Of a stretch of DNA of 64,000 bases, positions 42,920 through 51,900 are shown piece after piece (the stretch's first letter is position 1; every line of letters starts with the position of its first letter). The notes beneath the pieces were generated by a model. The model ran no database searches. It worked only from the letters and a program-made list of their open reading frames with translations, and was not told the DNA's origin. The stretch covers positions 1 to 64,000 of the forward strand of contig NZ_PDVP01000008.1 of NCBI RefSeq assembly GCF_002727065.1, written 5' to 3'. The stretch comes from Zhengella mangrovi (lineage in GTDB: Bacteria; Pseudomonadota; Alphaproteobacteria; Rhizobiales; Rhizobiaceae). The translations under genes were made by a program, and so were the position numbers.

Positions 42920-43711
42920 ATGGACCTTCAGCTAAAGGACAGGGTGGCGGTCGTCACCGGCGGGTCTTCGGGCATCGGGCTGGCAACCGTGCGCCAGTTC
43001 CTCGTCGAGGGCGCGAAAGTCGCCTTCTGTGCCCGAGACGCGGGCCGGGTGGAAACCGTGGCCGACGGTCTGAAGGCGGAGTTCGGCGACGACCGCGTGC
43101 TGGGCATCGCGGCCTCGGTTCTGGACGCAGAGGCGACGCGCGATTTCGCCGCCCGCGTCCGCGACCATTTCGGCGGCGTCGACATGCTGGTCAACAACGC
43201 CGGACAGGGCCGCGTCTCGACCTTCGCCGGGACCGATGACGATGCCTGGCGCGACGAGCTGGAGCTGAAGTTCTTCAGCCAGATCCACCCGGTGCGGGCC
43301 TTCCAGGCGATGCTGAAGGGGAGCGAGTGCGGTGCCATCGTCGGCGTCAACTCGCTGCTCGCCTACCAGCCGGAGCCGCACATGGTGTGCACGTCGGCGG
43401 CGCGGGCGGGCGTGCAGAACCTGCTGAAGTCGCTGGCAAACGAACTGGCGCCGGAAGTGCGGGTCAACTCCATCCTGCTCGGCATCGTCGTCTCGGGCCA
43501 GTGGATGCGCCGTTTCGAGGCACGCGAGGACAAGTCCATCGGGCTGGAGGACTGGCTGCGCGGCGAGGCGGCAAAGCGGCACATCCCGCTTGCCCGTTTC
43601 GGCGAACCGCACGAGCCGGCCAATGCCATCGTTTTCCTGGCCTCCCCGGCGGCCAGTTACATCACCGGTGCCCGGCTGGAAATCTCCGGCGGGACCTCAA
43701 GATTCGTGTGA
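42920..43711 (+). CDS. Atypical short-chain dehydrogenase lacking the Y-x3-K pair
   Basis: 263 aa. The cofactor motif TGGSSGIGLATV and NNAG are normal. In the active site region, GVNSLLAYQP keeps the Ser, but the segment VCTSAARAGVQNLL carries Thr and Arg where the catalytic Tyr and Lys should be. The protein could still bind NAD(P), but normal SDR chemistry is doubtful; it may be a lyase, a regulator of its partner or use other residues. It begins directly after the dioxygenase stop. Confidence 0.85.
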   Translation: MDLQLKDRVAVVTGGSSGIGLATVRQFLVEGAKVAFCARDAGRVETVADGLKAEFGDDRVLGIAASVLDAEATRDFAARVRDHFGGVDMLVNNAGQGRVSTFAGTDDDAWRDELELKFFSQIHPVRAFQAMLKGSECGAIVGVNSLLAYQPEPHMVCTSAARAGVQNLLKSLANELAPEVRVNSILLGIVVSGQWMRRFEAREDKSIGLEDWLRGEAAKRHIPLARFGEPHEPANAIVFLASPAASYITGARLEISGGTSRFV

Positions 43712-43715
43712 CGCC

Positions 43716-45395
43716 ATGCTGATGAAAACCGACGCGACAACCAGGACCGAAACCGTGGGCGAGGCCATTGCCCGCCATCTTGCCGATATCGGCGTGACGC
43801 GCGTCTTCGGCGTGATCTCGATCCATAACATGCCAATCCTCGACGCCATCGCGCGCCAGGGCCGGATCCGCTTCGTACCGGCGCGCGGCGAGGCCGGCGC
43901 GATGAACATGGCGGATGCCTATGCCCGCGTCTCGCGGTCACTTGGCGTCGTCATCACGTCCACGGGGACGGGGGCCGGCAATACCGCCGGAGCGCAGGTG
44001 GAAGCGCTGACGGCCGGATCGCCCGTGCTGCACATCACCACGCAGGTCGACCGGCAATTCATGGACCGCGACCGCGCGGCGATCCACGACGTGCCGCGCC
44101 AGACCGAGATGCTCAAGGGCATTTCCAAGACCTGCCTGCGGATGTGGGAAGCCCGCTCGGTGCACACCGTGCTTTCGGCTGCGGTTTCGGCGGCAATGAG
44201 CCCGCCCGCCGGTCCGGTCAGCCTGGAAATCCCGGTCGACGTGCAACGCGAATCCGTGCCGGTGCAGGAGACCATCACCAGGCCGCTCGTGGTGCGGCCG
44301 AACGCATCGCAGGAAGCCATCGCCGTGCTCGCCGAACAGGTGAAGACGGCGCGCCGGCCGATGCTTTGGCTGGGTGGCGGCGCGCGCCATGCCAGCGCGG
44401 AAGCCAACGACCTGGTGGCGCGCGGCTTCTGCGCGGTGACCAGTACCAATGGCCGCGCCGTTGTGGACGAGGCCAGCCCCTACACGCTCGGCGCCTTCAA
44501 CATGACGCCGGAGGCCGAGGCCATCTACACGACATGCGATCTGATGATCGTGGTCGGCTCCCGCCTGCGCGGCAACGAGACACGCAACAATGCGCTGCCG
44601 CTTCCCGCGCCGCTGGTGCAGATCGATGCGGAAGCGACCCAGGGCGCGCGCAACTACCCGGTCGACCTGTTCATCCACGGCGATGCGAAGGACGCGCTCG
44701 CGCGCCTGCTCGCCCTCCTGCCGGAGACACTGGAAACCGATGCCGAATTCCGCCATTCCATCGCGGTGGCGCGGGTCAAGGCGGAAGGGCGGCTGCGCGA
44801 CCAGCTCGGCGTCTACCGGGTGATCGCCGACGCGCTGCAGGAGCGGATCGCCGACGGCCGCCATCCTTTCGTGCGCGACGTCACTATTTCCAATTCCACC
44901 TTCGGCAACCGCTACGTCCAGTTCGCCGAGCCGCATCACGGCGTGCACGCCCTGGGCGGCGGCATCGGCCAGGGGCTCGCCATGGGTATCGGCGCCGGCC
45001 TCGTCGAAGGCGAGGCCAGGTCGGTGGTCCTGGTCGGCGACGGCGGGGCGCAGCTCGGTATCGCCGAACTGATCACCGCGGTGGAGGAGAACGCCAACCT
45101 CGTCTACGTGCTGATGAACGACCAGGCCTATGGCGTCATCAAGAACATCCAGGACGCGCAATATGGCAGCCGCCACCATTACTCGGCATTGCGCACGCCC
45201 GACTTCTCGCTGCTGTGCCAGGCGGTGGGCATGGCGCATGTGAAGGTCTCGCACGAAAGCGCCTTCGCCGAGACGCTTGATTCGGCGCTCGCGGCCGAGG
45301 GGCCGGTGCTGATCGAGGTCGACATGTGCGCCATCGGCCCCTTCGCTCAGGCCTTTGCCGGCCCGCCGGCAGGCGCGGCAGGGAAAGGCCAGTGA
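43716..45395 (+). CDS. Thiamine-diphosphate-dependent enzyme (acetolactate synthase/benzoylformate decarboxylase type)
   Basis: 559 aa. Pyrimidine-binding domain with the activating Glu59 (VPARGEAGAMNMADAYAR), a central DHS-like domain with TSTNGRAVVDE, and a C-terminal diphosphate domain with GDGGAQLG and NDQAYGVIKN (about 440-475). It probably decarboxylates a 2-oxo acid from the ring-cleavage pathway. The Shine-Dalgarno is poor (GTGTGACGCC), in keeping with coupling to the previous gene. Overlap TGATG with the next gene. Confidence 0.9.
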   Translation: MLMKTDATTRTETVGEAIARHLADIGVTRVFGVISIHNMPILDAIARQGRIRFVPARGEAGAMNMADAYARVSRSLGVVITSTGTGAGNTAGAQVEALTAGSPVLHITTQVDRQFMDRDRAAIHDVPRQTEMLKGISKTCLRMWEARSVHTVLSAAVSAAMSPPAGPVSLEIPVDVQRESVPVQETITRPLVVRPNASQEAIAVLAEQVKTARRPMLWLGGGARHASAEANDLVARGFCAVTSTNGRAVVDEASPYTLGAFNMTPEAEAIYTTCDLMIVVGSRLRGNETRNNALPLPAPLVQIDAEATQGARNYPVDLFIHGDAKDALARLLALLPETLETDAEFRHSIAVARVKAEGRLRDQLGVYRVIADALQERIADGRHPFVRDVTISNSTFGNRYVQFAEPHHGVHALGGGIGQGLAMGIGAGLVEGEARSVVLVGDGGAQLGIAELITAVEENANLVYVLMNDQAYGVIKNIQDAQYGSRHHYSALRTPDFSLLCQAVGMAHVKVSHESAFAETLDSALAAEGPVLIEVDMCAIGPFAQAFAGPPAGAAGKGQ

Positions 45396-46225
45396 TGCTC
45401 ACGCGGCTGGCCATCATCGGCGCCGGGGCGATTACCGGCGAAATGCTGGCGGTGCTCGGGCGCGCCCTCGCGGGGCCGCTGGATTGCCTGGCGGTGCTGG
45501 CCCGGCCGGGCAAGGGCGACGCGGTGGCGCAGGCGCTGGGACCGGCGGCGGGAACCGTGGCGGCGGATTTCCGCGTCGTCGAATGCGTGACCGCGCTGAT
45601 CGCCACGAAGCCCGACCTGGCGGTCGAGGCGGCCGGTCACGGCGCGGTGCGCGATCATGTGCCGGCATTGCTGGAGGCGGGCGTCGAGACCGCCATCGCC
45701 TCGACCGGCGCGCTCAGCGATCCGGACCTTGCGATGCGGCTGGAGGCGGCGGCGCGGGCCGGCGGCACCCGGCTTGTCCTTTCCTCCGGTGCGGTGGGTG
45801 GCATGGACATCCTTGCGGCTCTGAGCCGGTCCGACATCCGTTCGGTCACCTATACCTCGCGCAAGCCGCCGAAAGCCTGGGCTGGTACGAAGGCGGAGAC
45901 CCTGGTCGACCTGGACGGTCTGGCCGCCGAGACCGTGTTCTTCGAGGGAACCGCGCGGCAGGCGTCTGCGGATTATCCGAAGAATGCCAATGTCGCGGCC
46001 ACCATCGCCCTGGCCGGGGCCGGCCTCGAACGCACCACGGTGCGGATGATCGCCGACCCGGGTGTCAACGCCAACGTCCACGTGTTCGACGTGGTGTCGG
46101 ATGCCGCGGAAGTGTCGGTGCGCATCGTCGGCAAGCCGTCGCCCGCCAATCCCAAGACCTCGCTGCCCACGGTCTACAGCCTCGTGCGCGAGGTCATGAA
46201 CCGCGTCAGCCCCATCGTTTCCTGA
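45395..46225 (+). CDS. Aspartate-dehydrogenase-like (DUF108/NadX) oxidoreductase
   Basis: 276 aa. Rossmann fold LAIIGAGAITGEML, EAAGHGAVRDH, STGALSDPDL and the C-terminal DPGVNANVHVFDV segment of L-aspartate dehydrogenases. The family oxidatively deaminates aspartate or related amino acids with NAD(P). It starts at an ATG overlapping the stop of the thiamine-diphosphate enzyme, so these two are produced together, with an aldehyde dehydrogenase 11 bp later. A role in NAD synthesis is unlikely because nadA/nadC are absent nearby. Confidence 0.87.
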   Translation: MLTRLAIIGAGAITGEMLAVLGRALAGPLDCLAVLARPGKGDAVAQALGPAAGTVAADFRVVECVTALIATKPDLAVEAAGHGAVRDHVPALLEAGVETAIASTGALSDPDLAMRLEAAARAGGTRLVLSSGAVGGMDILAALSRSDIRSVTYTSRKPPKAWAGTKAETLVDLDGLAAETVFFEGTARQASADYPKNANVAATIALAGAGLERTTVRMIADPGVNANVHVFDVVSDAAEVSVRIVGKPSPANPKTSLPTVYSLVREVMNRVSPIVS

Positions 46226-46236
46226 AGGCCATTGCC

Positions 46237-47736
46237 ATGAGCATCCAGCCCTGCGCCCTGCCTGAAAACCTGCTCTACATCGCCGGCACCTGGCGAAAGG
46301 GGCAAGGCGCGCCGATCGAATCGCGCTTTTCGGCCGACGGCAGCCTGAACCGGGTGATCGACGGGGCATCCCGCGAGGACGGTTTCGCGGCCATCGAGGC
46401 GGCCGTCGCCGCGCAGGCTGACCCTGCCTGGCGCGACCTGAAACCGCACCAGCGGGCGCGCTACCTTTACCGGATCGCCGATGGCATCGAGGCCAGCGCC
46501 GACCGGATCGCCTGGATCCAGAGCCGCGATACCGGCAAGACGCTGCGCGAGACGGGCGCGCTGGCGGCGTCGGCGGCCGGCACGTTCCGCTATTACGCCG
46601 GTGTCTGCGAGACGTTCGACAGCGACATGACCGCCCAGCGCGGCGATGCCCTGACGCTGTCGCTGCACGAGCCGCTCGGCGCCGTCGCCGCGATCACGCC
46701 ATGGAACTCGCCCATCGCCTCCGACGCGCAGAAGATCGCGCCGGCGCTGGCGGCGGGCAACGCGGTGATCCTGAAGCCGGCGTCGTGGAGCCCGCTGGTG
46801 GCGCTGGAACTGGCACGCATCGTTGATGACAGCGGCCTGCCCAAGGGGCTGTTCTCGGTGCTGCCGGGCTCGGGTGCGGAAATCGGCAACCTGCTGGTCG
46901 AGCATCCCGCCATCTCCCGGGTGTCGTTCACCGGCGGTACGGCCACCGGCCGGCGCATCGCGCTGAAGGCAGCGGAAAAGCTGATGCCGGTGTCGCTGGA
47001 ACTGGGCGGCAAGTCGCCGACCATCGTGTTCGCCGATTGCGACGTGGACCTTGCCATCGCGGGGATCCTGTTCGGCATCTTCTCCTCGTCGGGCCAGTCC
47101 TGCATTGCCGGGTCGCGGCTGTTCGTGGAGCGGCCGATCTTCGATGCCTTCGTGGCCCGCCTTGTCGAAGCCACGGAAGGGCTCGTCACGGGCCATCCGC
47201 ACGATCCGGCGACCCAGGTGGCACCGCTGGTGCATCCGGACCATCGTGCCAGCGTCGAGGACTTCGTGGCCCGCGCGGTCGCCGACGGGGGCAGGGTGCT
47301 GACCGGGGGCAAGCGGCCGGACGACCCGGCGCTGGCCGAGGGCGCCTATTACCTGCCGACGATCATCACCGGCCTGCCCAACGACGCGGAACTGTGCCGC
47401 GAAGAGGTGTTCGGCCCGGTGCTCGCCGTTCTGCCTTTCGACGACGAGGCCGACGTCATCGCGCAGGGCAATGACAACCAGTACGGGCTGGCCTGCGGCA
47501 TCTGGACCCGCGATTTTCCCAAGGGATGGCGCGTGGCCCAGGCCATCCAGGCCGGCACCGTGTGGATCAACACCTACAAGCAGTTCTCGATTTCGACGCC
47601 CTTCGGCGGCGACAAGGAAAGCGGCATCGGGCGTGAAAAGGGACGGGCCGGCATGCTGGCCTACATGCGCCAGAAATCGCTCTACCAGGATCTGACCGGA
47701 CAACCGCACCCCTGGGCCCGCTGGCCGGGTGCTTGA
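46237..47736 (+). CDS. NAD(P)-dependent aldehyde dehydrogenase
   Basis: 499 aa, normal length. Catalytic Cys in SSGQSCIAGSR, general base Glu in LELGGKSP, cofactor-binding FTGGTATGRRIA and the C-terminal GREKGRAGMLAYMRQKSL pattern. Related to betaine-aldehyde and 2-hydroxy/amino-muconic semialdehyde dehydrogenases. In context it may oxidise a ring-cleavage semialdehyde or the aldehyde made by the thiamine-diphosphate enzyme. Confidence 0.92.
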   Translation: MSIQPCALPENLLYIAGTWRKGQGAPIESRFSADGSLNRVIDGASREDGFAAIEAAVAAQADPAWRDLKPHQRARYLYRIADGIEASADRIAWIQSRDTGKTLRETGALAASAAGTFRYYAGVCETFDSDMTAQRGDALTLSLHEPLGAVAAITPWNSPIASDAQKIAPALAAGNAVILKPASWSPLVALELARIVDDSGLPKGLFSVLPGSGAEIGNLLVEHPAISRVSFTGGTATGRRIALKAAEKLMPVSLELGGKSPTIVFADCDVDLAIAGILFGIFSSSGQSCIAGSRLFVERPIFDAFVARLVEATEGLVTGHPHDPATQVAPLVHPDHRASVEDFVARAVADGGRVLTGGKRPDDPALAEGAYYLPTIITGLPNDAELCREEVFGPVLAVLPFDDEADVIAQGNDNQYGLACGIWTRDFPKGWRVAQAIQAGTVWINTYKQFSISTPFGGDKESGIGREKGRAGMLAYMRQKSLYQDLTGQPHPWARWPGA

Positions 47737-47747
47737 GGAGAAAAGCC

Positions 47748-48878
47748 ATGGGAAGCAAGCTCTCAATCGGTATCGTCGGCGCCGGGATGGGCGGTCTGAC
47801 GGCGGCGATCGCGCTAATCGACATGGGCCATGACGTGACCATCTTCGAGCAAGCGCGCGTCTTCGGCCGAGTCGGTGCCGACATCAACCTGACGCCCAAT
47901 GCCGTTCACGTGCTCGACCGTCTCGGCATCGGGGACCGGTTGCGGGCCACGGCCGCGCGGCCGACGCACCGCATCAGCCGGACGTGGGACACGGGCGAGG
48001 AAACCTCGCGGCTGGAGATGAGCGATATGGCGGAGGAGAAATACGGCGCGCCGCAGCTGACCATCCACCGTGCCGACCTGCTCAGCGCGCTGGAAGAGAA
48101 GATCGATTCCAGCCGCTTCCGCATGGGCTGCAAGGCGGTTTCCGTCGAGGAGGCCGCAGATGGCGTCACGCTCACCTTCGACAATGGCGATACGGCCACC
48201 TTCGACGTGGTGATCGGTGCTGACGGAATCCACTCCGCCGTTCGCGGCGCGGTCTTCGGTCCGGAAAATCCGCAATTCACCGGGCTCGTCTCCTGGCGCG
48301 CGACCTTCCCGCGGGAAAAGGCGGCCGACCTGCCCAATCTCGACGCCTTCACCAAGTGGTGGGGGCCGGAACCGACCCGCCAGATCGTGACGTTCCCGCT
48401 GACGGCAGGGCAGGAAATCTTCGTCTTCGCCACCACGCCGCAGGACGACTGGCGGGAGGAAAGCTGGACGACGCCGGGCGACATCGAGGAATTGCGGGAG
48501 GCCTATGCCGATTTCAACCCGGAGGCCCGCCGCCTGCTGGCGGCCTGCGAGAGCGTGACGAAATCGGCCCTGCACGTGCGCGACCCGCTGCCGCAATGGT
48601 CGACAGGACGCGTGACCCTGCTCGGCGACGCGGCGCACCCGATGACCCCCTTCATGGCGCAGGGGGCCTGCCAGGCCATCGAGGATGCCATCGTGCTGGC
48701 GCGGGCGCTGGAAACGACCGGTCCGGCCGGTGTTCCCGAGGCCTTGCAGCGCTACGAGGCGGCGCGCAAGGAGCGCACGGCGAAAATCCAGATCGCCTCG
48801 CGCGGCAACGAATGGCTCAAGAAGGGCGGCAATGCCGACTGGGTCTACGGCTACGACGCCTGGCAAGTCGCCGTCTGA
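47748..48878 (+). CDS. FAD-dependent monooxygenase (NicC/salicylate-hydroxylase-like), second copy
   Basis: 376 aa. FAD fold IGIVGAGMGGLTAAIALIDMG, DG motif VIGADGIHSAVR, GD motif LLGDAAHPMTPFMAQGA and the C-terminal ADWVYGYDAW. That ending and the segment around IVTFPLTAGQEIFVF resemble 6-hydroxynicotinate 3-monooxygenase NicC, which hydroxylates with loss of a carboxyl group. TGAGGAGA precedes the ATG. It is the last gene of the operon that begins at 35137. Confidence 0.9.
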   Translation: MGSKLSIGIVGAGMGGLTAAIALIDMGHDVTIFEQARVFGRVGADINLTPNAVHVLDRLGIGDRLRATAARPTHRISRTWDTGEETSRLEMSDMAEEKYGAPQLTIHRADLLSALEEKIDSSRFRMGCKAVSVEEAADGVTLTFDNGDTATFDVVIGADGIHSAVRGAVFGPENPQFTGLVSWRATFPREKAADLPNLDAFTKWWGPEPTRQIVTFPLTAGQEIFVFATTPQDDWREESWTTPGDIEELREAYADFNPEARRLLAACESVTKSALHVRDPLPQWSTGRVTLLGDAAHPMTPFMAQGACQAIEDAIVLARALETTGPAGVPEALQRYEAARKERTAKIQIASRGNEWLKKGGNADWVYGYDAWQVAV

Positions 48879-48917
48879 CTGCGGCGGGCGGCGCGACCGG
48901 TCGTGGACCGATCGCGT

Positions 48918-48935
48918 TTGCAACGGAATTGCAAC
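48918..48935. promoter_or_regulatory. Direct repeats TTGCAAC and -10 box before the acyltransferase gene
   Basis: TTGCAAC occurs at 48918-48924 and 48929-48935, one helical turn apart. TATAAG at 48957-48962 is a probable -10 hexamer. The repeats could bind an activator or repressor that replaces a missing -35 contact. Confidence 0.45.
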
Positions 48936-48978
48936 CTCCGGTTAAAGTCTTTCCTGTATAAGCGGGAAAGGTTTAGCC

Positions 48979-48989
48979 GGGGGGGGGGG
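48979..48989 (+). repeat. Homopolymeric G run (11 G) at the ribosome-binding site
   Basis: Eleven consecutive G lie 6 bases before the ATG at 48996, in the Shine-Dalgarno position. Length changes by slipped-strand pairing would change the spacing or strength of the site. Confidence 0.9.
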
Positions 48990-48995
48990 TAATAC

Positions 48996-51900
48996 ATGTC
49001 GAACCATCTGATGGCGTCGCGGCGCTTCGCGCCGTTGTTCTGGACGCAATTCCTGTCCGCATTCAACGACAATTTTCTCAAGAACACGCTGGTCTTTCTG
49101 ATCCTGTTCAAACTTGGCGAGGCGGAGGCCGCTTCGCTGATCACGGCGGCTGGCGCGATCTTCATTGCCCCGTTCCTGCTGCTGTCGGCCCTGGGCGGCG
49201 AACTGGCCGACCGTTTCGACAAGGCGCTGGTCGCCCGCCGGCTGAAACTGGCCGAAGTCGGGGCCGCCGTGGTCGCGGTATCGGGTCTCGCGCTCGGTTC
49301 CATCCCGGTCCTGCTGGGGGCGCTGTTCCTGTTCGGCGTTGTGTCCGCGCTGTTCGGCCCGGTCAAGTACGGCATCCTTCCCGATCACCTGGAACAGCGC
49401 GAACTGCCGCGGGCCAATGCCTGGGTGGAAGGCGCGACGTTCGCGGCCATTCTCGGCGGCACGATCGTTGCCGGACTCGTTGCCGCGAGCGGTGGCGTTT
49501 CAGTGACGGTCTTCGCACCGATGATGATCGGCCTGGCGCTCGCCTGCTACGGTGCCAGCCGGTTGATCCCGGCCACGGGTGCCGCCGCGCCGGACCTGGC
49601 CGTCGACCGCAATTTCCTGCGCTCGACCTGGCGGCTGGTGCGCGAATTGCGCGGCACGCCCCGTCTCTGGCGGGCCGGCCTGTTCAATGCCTGGTTCTGG
49701 TTCGCCGGCGCGATCGTGCTGTCGGTGCTGCCGCCCCTGGTCAAGCAAGGGCTGGGCGGCAGCGAGATCGCGGTCACCGCCTATCTCGCCGTCTTCGCCG
49801 TTGCCATCGGCACCGGGTCGGCCATGGCTGCCTGGATGAGCGCCGGGCGCATCATCCTTCTGCCGGCACCGCTCGGCACGGCGCTGATGACTGTCATTTC
49901 GCTCGACCTGGTTCGCCTGACCTGGGGGCTTGAAGCCACGGGCGCCGCGGACACGCTGCCGGCGTTCTTCGCGCAGCCGGGCACTGTCCGCATCGCCATC
50001 GACCTGGCCCTGCTTGCCATTGCCGGGGCCTTCGTGGCGGTCCCGACCTTCGCGGCCCTGCAGGCCTGGGCGCCTGAGAGCCGGCGGGCGCGGGTGATCG
50101 CTGCCGCCAACGTGCTGTCGGCCGGCTTCATGACGGTGGGCGGCGCGGCCATCGCCGCGGCGCAGGCCGCCGGCGTCTCCATCGCCGCGGTGATGGCGCT
50201 GCTCGCGATCGCGAACGCGGCGGCCGCATTCTTGATGTTGCAATTCCTGCCGACCAGCGGTTTCCGCGATTTCGTGTCGATCCTGTTCCGTGCCTTTCAC
50301 CGGCTGGAAGTCGAAGGCCTGGAGAACATTGCCAAGGCGGGGCCCGCGCCGGTGCTGGCGCTCAACCATGTCAGCTTCCTGGACGGCCCGCTGGCCCTGA
50401 CGCTGACAGACGAGGAGCCGGTTTTCGCGATCGACTACAAGATTGCCCGGGCGTTGTGGGTTCGTCCGTTCCTCAAGCTGACCCGGGCGATGCCGCTCGA
50501 CCCGACGCGGCCCATGGCGACCCGTTCGCTGATCCGGGCCGTCCGAGAGGGCAATCCGCTGGTCATCTTCCCGGAAGGACGCATCACCGTGACGGGGAGC
50601 CTGATGAAGGTCTACGACGGTGCGGCCATAGTGGCCGACAAGACCGGGTCGATGGTGGTGCCGATCCGCATCCGGGGGCTGGAACAGAGCCCGTTCTCGC
50701 GCCTGACGCCTCTGTTCATCCGCAAGCGCCTGTTCCCGAAGGTCAAGGTGACGATCCTGGAGCCGGTCCGGCTGTCGGTCGATCCGGCCCTGCGCGGCCG
50801 GAAGCGGCGCGAGGCAGCGGGTGCAGCGCTTTACGCCATCATGACGGATCTCGTCTTCCGCACCAGCCTGACCGAGGAGACGGTCCCGGAGCGGCTGATC
50901 CGGACCGCGCACGAACGTGGCATGGGCGCGGTGGCGACGGAAGATCCGCTGACCGGTACGCTGACCTACGGCCGGCTGCTGACGGCGGCCGCCGCGCTGG
51001 GCGCCGACTTCGCCGGGCGCTTCCCGGAGGAGCGGACCATCGGCGTCATGCTGCCCAATGCCAACGGGACGATCGCCACGGTGCTGGGCCTGATGAGCGC
51101 CGGCAAGGTGCCGGCCATGCTCAATTTCTCCGCCGGCCTGGCGTCGCTTCGCGCGGCCTGCAAGGCAGCAGAGGTCAGGACCGTGCTGTGCTCACGCGCC
51201 TTCGTCGACCAGGCCAAGCTCGGCGAGATCGCCGTCGGGCTTGCGGCGGATGTCCGTTTCATCTGGATGGAGGACGTCCGCCAGGGGATCGGCACCGGCG
51301 GCAAGCTGCGCGGGTGGATGGAGCGCGAGCGAACGGTCGCGAAAAGCCGGGCCGACGACCCGGCGGTGATCCTGTTCACCTCCGGTTCGGAGGGGACGCC
51401 GAAGGGCGTGGTGCTGACCCATCGCAACATCCTGGCCAACACGATGCAGGCGGCCAGCCGGATCGATTTCACCGTGCGCGACAAGGTGTTCAACGCGCTG
51501 CCGATGTTCCATTCCTTCGGCCTGACGGCGGGGGCGCTGCTGCCGCTGACGGCTGGCGTGCCGGTCTATTTCTATCCCTCGCCGCTGCACTACCGGATCG
51601 TGCCGGAACTGGTCTACGCGACCAATGCCACGATCCTCTTCGGCACGGACACCTTCCTTGCCGGGTATGCCCGCATGGCGCATCCCTACGACTTCCGCTC
51701 GGTGCGCTATGTCTTCGCCGGCGCCGAGCCGGTGAAAGCGGCGACACGCCAGCTTTGGTCGGAACGTTTCGGCCTGCGCCTGCTGGAGGGCTACGGCGTG
51801 ACGGAAACGGCCCCGGTCATCTCGCTCAACACGCCGATGTTCAACCGGCTCGGCACGGTGGGCAAGATCATGCCCGGCATGGAGTGGAAGCTTCAGCCGG

